64,000 nt of DNA from Omphalotus guepiniiformis (taxonomy: Eukaryota; Basidiomycota; Agaricomycetes; Agaricales; Omphalotaceae). Positions 10,243 through 23,011 of this stretch are shown piece after piece. Both the position numbers and the translations under genes were made by a program. Below the pieces are notes generated by a model. The model saw only the letters and a program-made list of their open reading frames with translations, searched no databases and was not told where the DNA came from. Position 1 is the stretch's first letter. Every line of letters begins with the position of its first letter. The stretch spans positions 434,001 to 498,000 of the forward strand of contig JAQOOI010000022.1 in the NCBI GenBank assembly GCA_028554645.1, in the 5' to 3' direction.

Positions 10243-13200
10243 TGGATGTTTACGTATCGTCTGTTTCATACCTACTTCCTTCTCCCCCCATGATCTGGTT
10301 GTATGTCTTATTAACTACCATGCCCTCATGCACATCCAAAAAAACATGAAACCGTAAACATGGAGTGTAAACGATTTGGTGGTTGAATCGATACTGGACT
10401 TACAACGTCGCACATTCTGTGTCGAAGACCTTTGCGACCACTTGCATCTCAACTTTGACTTTCTTTTGTCGAACATACATAACGACATCGTTGAGTTAAC
10501 ATGGGCTTATCTTCATGGACTACTAACATGCCCCCTCTGCAAAAAGTACTAGCTTGTCAATGCCAAACGCTGAAGAAGCGGCTTGTGCCAAGATGAAACC
10601 ATTACAGGTTGAGCTGCTTGAGCTTGAGCAGTCGCTGATATTCCTAAATCTTATAATAGTTCTACGTAGGTTCATGACCTGGTTAAAAGCTCCATAACAA
10701 AATTTCTACATCAACACACCTTCTCCGCCGCTATCTACCACCTTGCATACTCAGCCGGGCTCGACTTCAACGTGAACACCCAGCTCGAAAATATGGCACA
10801 GAAGCCACCCTGTATAATGAATCGTATTCATCAAGATTCAATGCATGCAGTTGAAAGAGTGTTTAATTGGTTCAGTTGCATCGCATACTCGATTTATACT
10901 ACGCCTCAACCAGGTGAATGACAACCTGAAAGTAGGATCTCTTGATAAACCCCAACGGCGTAAAAGCATCAGGAAGGCGCACTTGGTGTTGAAAGTCAGT
11001 CGCACGCATCCGAGCTTGATACAAATGGGTTGGAAGAGAGACTTTGACAACTTTAGGATGGAAATGAATAAATGAAAGCGGAATTCAGTACAGGTCGTCC
11101 TTCAAGCACTTCAATCCTTGATTGCTTCCAGCTCCGCGTTCCACTAGCAAGATGCCAGTTCAAGACATTCCAGCTATGGATTCCGAGTCCGAGTCCGAGA
11201 TGTCCAGTAAGGGAGATGTTGAATGACACCAGGCCTCAGGTTGCGAATGTTTCCAAGGTTTACAGCGAGCTCTCCTTCTTTCAGAGGTTGGCAATCCAAA
11301 CACGAATGAAAGGGTCCATACCAGCTCCTATCTGACTTTTCATGTGAGTGCCAGTAAATCCCAACCGCGATGGTTCTTACCACTGTAATACCATTCAAAT
11401 TGACCCCAGAGCGGGTATTCAAGGATGAGATTCAATATTCAGCGCTTCAGCCTTCAAGTGTGTGAATCGTTCGTCGCGAGTGAGGGCATGAAGTATATCG
11501 TTTCGATTGTTGACCCGGACGGTCCAATCAATGAAGGGAGCTGGAGCTTTAGCCGTAGAAAAACACGATATGTCACATGTGACATTTCGCGTTCTGTCTT
11601 CCTCTGTCCTCCGGCTAGTGTGCTGACTCTAATTCATTGATTCAAGTCTACATGACGTCGCAACGGAAAGTCGACCTCACTCCGAAAAGAGTCACGAACT
11701 CGTTCGGTGTAGGTATGTTGCCTCGAGGGCTTCGTCTTAATCTAGTCAACTTAAAAATGCGATAATGCGATAAATGATTTTGTTGGATGGATGCGGCACA
11801 TGTGGCAAACCAATTACCCTTCTTTCGCAAGCTTGTGAAGGTACGTACTTACAGATGTACCCTCCTGAATCGATCTTTTCTTTACAAAAGTCTTGTGATA
11901 AGGCATGTCAAATTACAAACCGTCCTTTCATGACCCGTGAATCTCAGAGTATGTCAAGTCATGAGAAATTCTACGCAGCGGGAAGACACAGTTCAACTGC
12001 CATCCGGCAAGGGCACAATTAATCCACATTCGAAAGAAAACTTTCCCCTACAGACCAACAAAGTCCGCAGAGGTACGCGTCCTTCGATGTGGCAGCGCGC
12101 ACCGCCGGGACTTTGGAATCCAATTCAGGTTCATTCCTCCTGCTGCTGTCGATAATGCAGCTCTCTCGCGCGGCGAATACGTCGTCCAGGATCATTATCA
12201 CTGGGAATGAGGAGAAACAGCTGAAGCGTTCGCGAGATCTGAAAGATCCAAAGGCAAGTCAAAGATAAGTTACGGTAGGGCCGGAGGAAGAGAACGACGC
12301 ATGGTATCTGGTCCTGTGCCAATCGGGAAGAAAGGCGATATAGGGTTCGAAGTTAATGAATCGACTTTCATGAGTGAGCACAAGAGTTAAGTTTTTCAAA
12401 CCAGTGAGTGTGAGTCCGACTACTCCCGAACCCTCTCTGAAGTATGACATATCTAAATTTAAAGAGTCCCTGCCCGACGGGATGCCGCACAAAAGACTGC
12501 GCGAACAATGTCAACAGAACAGAACAGAAGGTTGATGCAAATGCGGGAGCGAACGAAGAATTTCCAAGGAAGACGAGAAGAAGGTGTAGCAACGATGGAG
12601 ATGTTCCAGTAGCTTTTTACCAGACAGAGGTTTGGTTGAAACTTACCTGAAGTTGATTGTTATCCTCTTTGCTGGTCCTACATCTATCTCTATTCCACAT
12701 ACTCGTTTGAGGTACGCCCCCCCTCGTAATCTAATTCATATCATCAGAATGCAAACCCGTGATACGGTCACTGGGCTCATCATCCCCAACCCAACGTTTG
12801 GGTCGTATTTTTGCACAAAGGATACGCAAATACAATTGAAATTCATGCCATAGGTTCCTCTGTTGCTCTGTGCGGCTCCGCTGTTTCAGGATACATGACT
12901 ACTCACATTAATGCAATAATAGGTCCGATTGTTGTTGAGGTTGTCTTCTATTATAGGTATCATTCGAATCCCTTTATTTTTATTATGATTGCCTGAGCTC
13001 ATTGCCGTACTTATCGAGCGCAAGCCTGGCAGCATTGGTTGATGCACAGGGTCTTGAAGTGTCATGGGCGCCCCCTCTTCCCCCCCAATGTTCAAGTTTC
13101 GCAGTTTTGCTACTGCGTTCCCTCTCACGGTTCACCATAGTTTTCAAAACACGGATCTCAAGAGCATATTATAGTAAATACCGACTTATTAATAGAATAA

Positions 13201-13243
13201 TTTACTACAAAAAAATCCCAGAATTTCACTATACGGTTATTGT
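10243..13243. other. about 3 kb with no recognisable gene
   Basis: This stretch follows RPL21 and holds only short, stop-interrupted frames. A few plus-strand pieces look exon-like. One is MPVQDIPAMDSESESEMSS at about 11152-11208, with a GTAAG after it. Others are KLTPERVFKDEIQYSALQ (about 11400-11450), TSQRKVDLTPKRVTNSFGV (about 11655-11710) and AAVDNAALSRGEYVVQDHYH (about 12145-12205). I could not join them with consistent phase and know no family that matches. A decayed gene or a fast-evolving, heavily spliced one are both possible. No terminal repeats or transposase motifs were seen. Confidence 0.4.
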
Positions 13244-14019
13244 TCACATCCAGCTCCGTTCCTCAATATCAAGGTCCTCAGCCTTTGAAATCACAAGCAA
13301 GTCAGAAATTCAAGCTACGACAAGACTATCACCAAATCAAGTGACTGACCTGCAGACCTCTGTAGTTCTGAGAAGTGGTTTGTGGACGGGCCTGAGAAGA
13401 AGAAGATCGACTGAGCCTAGCGGAAACTGCTGCCCACGGCTTAGAGGGCCGCGGTAGATCCCACGTTCTGTCTTCTGGGTCTAGCATCTGGCTACGGTCA
13501 ATGACAGTCTTGGAATTTGAACTGCTCCGACGTGAACCCGGGTTTGTGAAACCTGAGGGGCGCCATGATGATGGTGTGGTATCTTCATTGCCTCCCTATT
13601 GACGTATGACTTCAGTATAACAGATCACACGACTCAAACCAAAACGAATACTGACCCAAAGAGTAATATTGTCATCTTCCACTTCTGTATCCATACTGAA
13701 ATCGACCTGGAAAGCAGAAATTAGAACGAACATTGGCCAATTATAAGTTTGGCGCACAAGAGTGTTGCATTCAGACTGCAGATCGGCGAGGGTGGGCACG
13801 CGTTGCACGCCTCGTCTCTAGAATTGACATCAGTACGTCGAAATAGAGGAGAAGTAAATCATTGCATACGTCGCGACCGAAAACACGGGTCACAGTCGCT
13901 CGTGCCGAAGCCTTGAGCGACTTTTTAGAAGAAGTATCACGGCGAGTCTGTAACAAGCGATGAATAGTGAGCAATTCAAAGCGTCACTACAGTAAGATTA
14001 GTAGACCTACTGTATACAT
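13244..14019 (-). CDS. small spliced protein of unknown function
   Basis: Not recognised. Five exons join cleanly on the minus strand to give about 177 residues. Exon 1 is 9 nt (14011-14019, ATGTATACA) followed by GTAGGT. Exon 2 reads TRRDTSSKKSLKASARATVT; exon 3 begins RRGVQRVPTLADLQSECNTL and includes an apolar patch (NWPMFVLISAFQVDF). Exon 4 is Ser/Pro/Arg-rich (SRRSSSNSKTVIDRSQMLDP), and exon 5 ends DLDIEERSWM. Every junction is GT-AG, introns are about 50-65 bp, and the phases agree throughout, which argues for a real gene. The basic N-terminus and acidic C-terminus suggest a nuclear or cytosolic soluble protein; that is only a guess. No paralogue occurs in the window. Confidence 0.6.
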
Positions 14020-15921
14020 GACGTTGAAATACTAGCGAGCTGAAACAATACGGCAGCAGGAAGAAAATCGATGGTCTGGGCTCTAACGCAGCGTCCAAGT
14101 GCCTTTTATAAGGCTATGTTCAATAAGAGCACCATAAACGGTCCGGGGTCAATCCATCCTGCCAGCAAAGTCGGAAGATAGGCCTGCGCGGCCGAGACAA
14201 AGAAGTGCAAAACTGCCCTGCTCCTGAACAGGGCTGGATCTTGAAGTATCGTAAGTACCATAATCAGGTGGTCAAAAGACGGTGATTTTGCTGAGGTCCG
14301 TCGAAGGTCCGTTACTGGGTGGTAGGTCAGGATCTAGATTTAGTTTGATTTCTTCAGTGCGAAAACGAAAAAGTGGGATGAATACGTCATCCGAAAAGAG
14401 TGAAATTGTGTGCGGGCCCGACCTGTTCGGTTTTTCGTCGGAAACGACAAGCAACGTAGAAACCTAAATCCAGGGAGAAATGTGGTAACAGACAAAGGTT
14501 TTATCTGCTTAGGGAAGAAAACTCTCATCCACCAAAAATAGAGGCTTGTGACCGGATCCGCTGATATCAAACAGGAGTATGGCAGAGTATGGCTCACTCT
14601 ACGAGAGGCACAGGTAAGCGCGCAGAGAAAGACGAAATTTTACAATCCAGCCGAGCGCCTTTCCGACAATTGCCCAGGTATAGATCCGTTTGATGATAAA
14701 CTGAATAATGCTGGCCATTGCACCAGTGAGACGTGTTAGATTCGTTGTATTCAAGAAGCTCGGTTATGGGTATGGTTCAGAAAACCGTTCAATTATAATT
14801 GAACGGGTACCGGCTCGGGGAGCGAGCGCAAAAACCACCTGCAACAGGAAAAGGGAATGGCCACTGAAACGGACTATTTCAGTCAAAAGATATCGCATTT
14901 AGAACAGGGTGGATATGACGATTGACAGAGAAATGGAAATTGGACAACAAAGTTGAGAACAGACCATTTTCAGCTATCGGACTTTCACGGTCTAGAGCAG
15001 AGTAAATGCGGCGAGTGTCAGAAAAAGATGGAGATCTTTGCGACCATTCAGAAGTTGTGATCTATCTGTCAAAGACAGCAAGAACTTTCAAGTAGTAACG
15101 GCATCGAAACCTGCTGAAAATACATAGGAGATACTTTCAGTGAGAGAAATGAGATGAAACTGGTAGATAGCGCACGTAATTAGTGTAATGCAGAGTTTCA
15201 GATTTGCGGACGGCGTTCAGTGCTTTGATGATAGTGCTATTTAGGCAGCGAATTCCTGCACTTTCGATTACATAGCTCGAGATTTTAGGGTTTCAAGTAG
15301 CCCACATAGTGTCTTGTAGGCCGTAGTCGATGGCCCAGATTTTCAGAGAATACCCAAGCCAATATAGTCCATGAAGATCCACTCTCGGTCTACAGATAAT
15401 TTTCTCGCTTCTCATACGAAAGATTTGCAGAAAACATGATTGACGACGGGTCTCGACCTGAGAATATTGGCAACTGCTCGGTCCAGTACAATTCGATGTC
15501 CAGAAAGAGCTCGAGAAGTCAACCTTGGATGTGAGAACTTCACATAGAGATTCATTATACCCGCTGCCCGTGTTAGAATACTTCAAGAACGTTCGAGTTA
15601 TTGATATATAGATCAAAAACTCCCAGGCGCCACTGGCAGTATACCAGGCACATGGACGAGGGCAAGAGAAACTGTTGCGCCTGCGAATACGAGCGGTGAA
15701 CTCGATGGTCTAGAGAGGGTCCAGGAGCAATTGACGGCCTTTAATCAAGCTTCGCGGTAACACACAGAAGATGTACGTTCAAGTTTATACCAGCAGAAAT
15801 TTTTTGGAGTAGTCAGAAGAACAGATGAGGGTTCCAAGATTCTGAAAGTCACTGGTCGTGGTGAGAGACTGAGAGTCTAGAGGGCACGTGTTCGAGTTTG
15901 CGGTCCAAGCTGGCACAAGGA
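14020..15921. other. about 1.9 kb without a supported gene
   Basis: Short frames only. A 22-bp perfect palindrome sits at 14785-14806. One plus-strand piece (SADIKQEYGRVWLTLREAQV, near 14550-14610) reads like an exon but has no neighbours that join to it. Nothing resembling a transposon, tRNA or conserved domain was seen. Part of this may be the promoter and leader of the GON7-like gene at 15922 and of the divergent unknown gene ending at 14019. Confidence 0.4.
14785..14806. repeat. 22-bp perfect palindrome
   Basis: CCGTTCAATT ATAATTGAACGG is identical to its own reverse complement over 22 bases. It lies in a stretch without genes. It could bind a dimeric regulator or be chance; nothing nearby favours either. 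Confidence 0.5.
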
Positions 15922-16218
15922 ATGTCGTCCACTATCGTCATCACCTACGAGTTACATCCTCCAGCGGGAGTGACCGCACCATCAAACATTAAAACATCGA
16001 AGAAATTTGAGATACCAGTAACAGAGGCGAGACGCATTGACAACCAAAAGAGCTACTATGCTGCCCTTCACAATGTTATTGAGGACGCGAGGAACAAGAT
16101 CGGAGAAGATCTGACGGCTTGGAAGGATGCAGTAGGGAAGAAAGAGTTGGATAAGGAAGCTAAGAAATCTTTGAAGGAAGAGGAGGAGGAAGAGGAGGAA
16201 GATGAAGAAGAGGCTTGA
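15922..16218 (+). CDS. GON7: probable EKC/KEOPS complex subunit GON7
   Basis: Single-exon protein of 98 residues. It opens with a beta-type segment (STIVITYELHPPAGVTAP), then a conserved-looking core with YYAALHNVIEDARNKIGEDL and TAWKDAVGK, and ends in a long run of Glu with a few Asp. This size, the YY.AL...I..A...IGE.LT.W.DA pattern and the acidic tail match what I know of basidiomycete proteins assigned to the Gon7 family. Gon7 is a small, partly disordered subunit of KEOPS, which makes the t6A modification of ANN-decoding tRNAs. The start is the ATG at 15922; translation upstream stays open but has no better ATG. The gene is convergent with RVB2. The assignment rests on pattern memory, so a generic small acidic protein remains possible. 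Confidence 0.6.
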   Translation: MSSTIVITYELHPPAGVTAPSNIKTSKKFEIPVTEARRIDNQKSYYAALHNVIEDARNKIGEDLTAWKDAVGKKELDKEAKKSLKEEEEEEEEDEEEA

Positions 16219-16673
16219 GCTTATGAGCTCGGAATGAATTGACATTCAAAGCAAATCTCGACGGTACCTCGCATAGTTGGCTCATCGAACTAGGCTAACC
16301 TTTTTTGAACCAAGATAACTGGTCTGACATTGATGGTTCAAACGTTCATCTCCGTCCTCAACGAGCACAGACAGTCTCCAGGCTGACTTGCAAAGCTAGT
16401 GGACAACTGTGCGGCAGGTTGTGGGAGCAGGCTGACGATGCACCTGCCTTGCTATATGATTGAATCCTGCGTATAGAATCAAAGACAATGGCATACAAAA
16501 TTATCGTCGTACACCTCCCGGTCATTGGTATATACGTACAGTATATAGAAGACAACTATCTCCCTAGTCAGTCATACTTGGGAAATAATATACAAAACAA
16601 CAGAGTGATAACAAGCAACACAAGAAGAAATAGTATATCTACCACGAACCGCGTAGATTACACTAGATCAGGT
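16219..16673. other. convergent 3' region, no gene
   Basis: About 450 bp between the GON7-like stop and the RVB2 stop, on opposite strands. It must hold both 3' UTRs and poly(A) signals. AT-rich stretches occur near 16550-16640. I see no coding or RNA feature. Confidence 0.5.
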
Positions 16674-18424
<1,751 letters not shown>

Positions 18425-18557
18425 GCATAGTTTCAATAGGCATTCAAAGAAAAGAGTTAATGAGATATACCATGACTGAAAAAGTTCTGGCCAAGTCGCG
18501 CGTAGGTCCCGAATAATTTTCGGGCCGCCCCAATTCAGGGCTTTGCCTTTGCTTTGC
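18425..18557. promoter_or_regulatory. compact bidirectional promoter, RVB2/uL2m
   Basis: Only 133 bp lie between the RVB2 start (minus) and the uL2m start (plus). Both genes must start transcription inside or very near this interval, so control elements are probably shared. No TATA box is evident. The inference comes from spacing alone. Confidence 0.55.
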
Positions 18558-19792
18558 ATGTTCTCTGCACGAAGCAGCACTGGGCTGCTCAGGTCCCTCG
18601 TTTCTTCTGCTTTAACTCGTCCAAAAACTTCATTTCAACCGCACCAAACATGCAGCTACGCAACTGAAGTACAGCAGGCAGGAAAAGGCGGCGACATTAG
18701 CTCTGCCCTCGCTCGCACTTCTGCTATTTTCAAAACCTATAAACCCGTTACTCCTGGTCTCAGACATCTTAAAAGGCCTTTAAATCCTAATTTATACGAA
18801 GGGCGACCTCTCAGAGCTCTTACTATCCCGAAGCGTAAAAAGGGTGGGCGTAACTCGTCTGGACATATAACCGTTCGACATCGTGGTGGGGGACACAGGC
18901 AGCGTATACGAACGATAGATTTTCGTCGTGACGAACCTGGCGTACACGATGTTGTTCGCATTGAATATGATCCAGGTCGTTCAGCGCATATTGCACTGCT
19001 ACATAATCGGAATCCGCTGGCAGAAGGGACGAAGAAGTGGAGCTATATCATTGCTACGGAGGGTATGAAGGCTGGTGATACAGTTCAGAGCTTCCGGTCT
19101 GGTATCCCACAGGATCTAGTACCTGGGCTTGAGTTGAGCAAGAAGACAGAGAATCAGGATGGAATTCTGGGTGCTTTGAATACAGAGTCGGATAGCCGGT
19201 CACTTGCGTTGGGTATTTTCCGTGCAATGACGCTCAAGTCCGGCAATGTACTTCCTTTGCGTCTCATTCCTCCTGGCACGGTTATTCATAATATCGCGCT
19301 GTCACCTAATGGCCCCGGTATCTTGGTGCGCTCAGCAGGGTCCTCTGGGCTCGTGATGGCTCACGAGGAATCGGGAAAGTATACGCAAATCCGACTCCAG
19401 AGTGGGGAGATTAGAAAGGTGTTGCAGGATTGTTGCGCGACGATTGGCCAGGTTGGAAACTATCTCTGGAAGAATAGGTCGTTGGGAAAGGCTGGACGGT
19501 CAAGGTGGCTAGGCTGGAGACCTAGTGTCCGTGGTGTTGCGATGAACGCGTTCGTCTGTTTTTTTTCTTATCTCCGAACATGCACTCAGTCTTCTTTTAT
19601 TCTGTTAGATGCGACCATCCTCATGGTGGTGGACGTGGCAAGTCCAAGTCTAACAAGCATCCCGTTTCTATTTGGGGCTGGGGTACTAAGGGTACTCGAA
19701 CGAGGAAACCTGGCCCTAAGGGTCCCAAGAACAGCAACAAGATGGTCATTCGTGAACGACCAAGAGGTGTGGATAAAAAGCGCAAAGCTTAG
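18558..19792 (+). CDS. RML2: mitochondrial large-subunit ribosomal protein uL2m
   Basis: Mitochondrial homologue of ribosomal protein L2, close to the peptidyl-transferase centre. The N-terminus ([19 protein letters not shown]) is basic and Ser-rich, as expected for a matrix targeting peptide. The mature part carries [20 protein letters not shown] and [10 protein letters not shown] in the RNA-binding half. The C-terminal half has [14 protein letters not shown], with the conserved His, and [14 protein letters not shown]. There are two exons, 18558-19549 and 19609-19792; the intron has a GTTCGT donor and TTAG acceptor and joins GC to A to give ...[11 protein letters not shown]. Total 391 residues. 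It is divergent from RVB2. Confidence 0.94.
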
Positions 19793-20415
19793 ATGGAGTT
19801 ACAGTTTGTAGGCAATTGCATTTTCACTGTTTCAGTCTACTTTTGGTTGCAATTTAGTTGCCTACTGTTAATGACATCCGATCTAATAAACCAATTCCTA
19901 CTCCATAACGTTCGTTATTCGTCGCATATCTTCAATTAAGCATGCAGCTAGTCGTCGTGTGAAATGAGATCTGAGAATCGAGATGCGTCAGCAAACTCAG
20001 CATGTACTATAACGGCCTGATTAGAGCATATTCGAACCAATGCAACACCGGTGATATAACATTTAAATGGACTCATAATGATTCATTAGTGCACGGAAAA
20101 TTATCATTGGAGCTCATTGGTTTCAATATACACAATTAGTATTAGTACTTCAAGTTCACATATCTACAAGTTTAGCATCAAGTGAGACAATTTCGCACTG
20201 CAGAAATCAGGTTGACGGTCGCAGAGGGTATAGACCACTATACACAAGCTGGCTGTGGAGATAAATCAGGAGGCAACGGTAGGACGAAAGGGAGAATACC
20301 AAGTCAACACTATTGCTTTTGATTATTCGTGTTCACTTGCAAGATGTATTATCTATTGTACGACCCATGATGAACGTATTTCACACGAATCTGAATTTTG
20401 CGATGATTATACTTT
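19793..20415. other. AT-rich intergenic region
   Basis: About 620 bp between the uL2m stop and the Zn2Cys6 factor. Short direct AT-rich motifs occur but no gene or RNA is visible. The right side should hold the promoter of the regulator; the left side is 3' UTR. Confidence 0.4.
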
Positions 20416-22707
20416 ATGGTCTTACATTGGTTCGAATATGCTCTATTAAAATCTCTAATAGACTCACAGCCAATACAGCGCAAGAAACTACCAGCCTGCG
20501 ATAGTTGTAAAGCTCGTCGTGTACTCTGTAATCCTCAGCCAGATGGTGCATCCTGTCCGCGATGTTTGCAAAGAGGCGTTGAGTAAGTTATCTATGCTCA
20601 CTTACTTGCATTAGGCTAACAGATTCTTCAAGATGTACAACAACGCCAGTTGTTCGCCGTCGAAGACGAACAAAAGCAGAGTTAGAACAGGAGAAACAGA
20701 TCCACGCCGTAGTCTCTCAGACCAACACAAATACTAAAGAGACCGCCTTGTCGCAGAACAAATTTGACTCGCTTCTCCTGGATTCAGTACAGCGCACTAT
20801 GCTTGCTTCTTCACTCATCTCCCCTCCAGCCCTAGAGCTACCTGCATCTCTCGTTCTCGAGCTATTCCAAAGTGAGGGACTCCCGAATTCAACGACTTCT
20901 AGTCCGACGAGCTCACCGTATATCCGGCGTTTCTGGTAGTTTTTCATGCTTTACCGCAATACTATCATCCAGCAATTCCAATTGAGAATCTGGAATCCTC
21001 ATTGCGGACTTGCGCTTGGCAACTATCTTCGCTTGCACCTCAGGAGCGTGTCCTTGCACAATGCATCATTGCTGTCGCCTCTCTACTTTCTGTAAACCCT
21101 CTGATCATTGGCCCAGGGAGTTATTCGTCAGACGATGTGAATGTCGCCCTTGGCTTAGCTCCGTTCAAGAACAGCGGTACTGATCTACGCGAATTTGGAC
21201 GACGTCGGGAAGCCATGTGTCAACAATTACGTTCAGAGGCATTGAGATTAGCGCACCAAGAAGGTATCACAGCACATGCATCACTCGAAAATGCTGCCTC
21301 TTGTTCCCTGCTCGACTTCCTAGAGTTCCGTACGGTTTTATTCCCCTTCTCTTTTCATCATCTCAGGCTTAACTCATTGCTTTTCTAGGTTTGGGCCAGG
21401 GCAGTAGTACCTCCACATATGCGGCAGCATTCGCTTATCATCTACGAAGTTTCGTGGAGAGCTCAGATGTTGCTCTTACGGATAGCAGTTCGGCCTCTTT
21501 GAGCTGGGCGGCATTCCTAGTCGGTATCACGATTTGCTCGTTCCAGCACAGCTAAATTACCTTTTTTTTCAGATGAAGGATGCTCTCCATGCACTCTCAG
21601 ATGGAAGGTCGGTCCCGTTGTGAGTATAACCATTCTTGCTTGAACCGCAGTGGTCTGACATACCAATCAGCACTCATAACGACGAGCTTCTTGTCTATGG
21701 AGAAGAACTCTCCTCACTCCAAACATTACTGGAATGCTTACTGTCACACACATGCACGTCGTCGCAAGTAGCGTTGGCTTTGCGCCCTAGTGAGTACTAT
21801 GCGTATCGCTACACGTTCAGGAACGAGAGTCCACTCATGATCATTGTACCAGTGTCCTCCCACACTATCCGCCTCGCGAGGGAATGCTCGGAGACCTTGA
21901 CCGGAGGTATGTACTGCACCTGCGTATTCTACTGGCCGGGGAATGACCAATAAACATTACAAAGCTTATCCTCGACGCAGACCTCTCAACGAAGCTGCTC
22001 TAACTCGCTATACAGCTGACCTCGACCTCCTTCATGCTGTATGCGTTGCTTTCGCCGACCAGAACAATAAGTTCGAAGCAGATCTGTTAAGCCGTGGAAA
22101 CTCGCATGTTTCCAAGGGGTGCATGTCTGTGGTTCGGGGATGTCTTATCCTACCGCTGTATAACGAACTCAAACGTCGTTTGAATGCCAATTTCGTCAGT
22201 AGTATTCATTCTGATGCTATGGATGACGAAACAGGACGAGCTCGACCACGACTAGAGATGCTATTTAATAAAATTCGTGGGATTGCGATGAAGGCGACTG
22301 TCGAGATTGCTCAAACTATAACGGAGGCACCTACGTTAACTCATTTCACTCATTTACAATATGTAAAATTGGAGAAATGGGCTATGTTGGTTTTGGAAGT
22401 ACCAGATGCTCCTGAAATTACTCCGATATTACGAGTGCAGACTTTAGAGCGGTCAGTTTTTTGAATTTCTTCGAAGTGTTCTTTCTTTTGTTCATTATGC
22501 TTTCACTGAAGATTTAGAGACGCTCTCAAGCTCACTGGGTTTTGTTGTGTCGACCGTCAAGGTCTCGTTGAAGCCATTGAATCAGAACTATGTCAGAGCT
22601 ATCTGGAGTCAGAGCAGAGTGTTCCCATGCATTGTCACTGTGCGATGCAGAACGGTTCCACCGTTACCGATCGGCTTTCCAGCCTGCTCAATGGAATTGA
22701 ATCATAG
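20416..22707 (+). CDS. Zn(II)2Cys6 transcription factor, copy A
   Basis: Fungal binuclear zinc cluster regulator. The DNA-binding domain reads LPACDSCKARRVLCNPQP, then CPRCLQRGVE, joined over an intron to CTTTPVVRRRRRTKAEL; all six Cys are present (C-x2-C-x6-C-x8-C-x2-C-x6-C). The rest is the helical middle region: LFQIFHALPQYYHPAIP across an intron, RTCAWQLSSLAPQERVLAQC, LREFGRRREAMCQQLRSEAL, GITAHASLENAASCSLLDFL, then THNDELLVYGEELSSLQTLL and AYPRRRPLNEAALTRYTADL. It ends near LLNGIES. Every exon was checked against copy B at 34709-36991, which fixed two ambiguous splice sites, and the gene appears intact with about eight introns. The first ATG in frame is at 20416, but a short upstream exon is possible. 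Target genes are unknown. Confidence 0.88.
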
Positions 22708-23011
22708 TATCGGCATTGGAAGATAGATATCATTGCACATGCCACTATTTTTACTTCGATGTACTATGTAATAATTTGAACATGTATGCGGGTATGCACT
22801 TTCCACATTATTTTAAAACTAATCACAAAACAGTCCATGTATCTATTCCAGTAAGGATCGAGCTAATATACCATCCTTGCGAATGAATCCCAATACCATA
22901 AATTATATCAATCAATCTGTCTATGCATCGACCCGAAGTAGCGACACCGTCAAGATGCAGGTATAAGCAAAGGCCCATGCGAGTGTCCATGTCGTCGGGT
23001 CCCACTTTTCT
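22708..23011. other. convergent intergenic region
   Basis: About 300 bp between the stop of the plus-strand regulator and the stop of the minus-strand RTA1-like gene. Only 3' UTR sequence is expected; no feature is seen. Confidence 0.4.

Noticed and set aside
21580..21771. Apparent frameshift in Zn2Cys6 copy A
   Set aside because: Comparison with copy B shows the acceptor is ...CCAATCAG before CACTCATAACG, which restores the frame.
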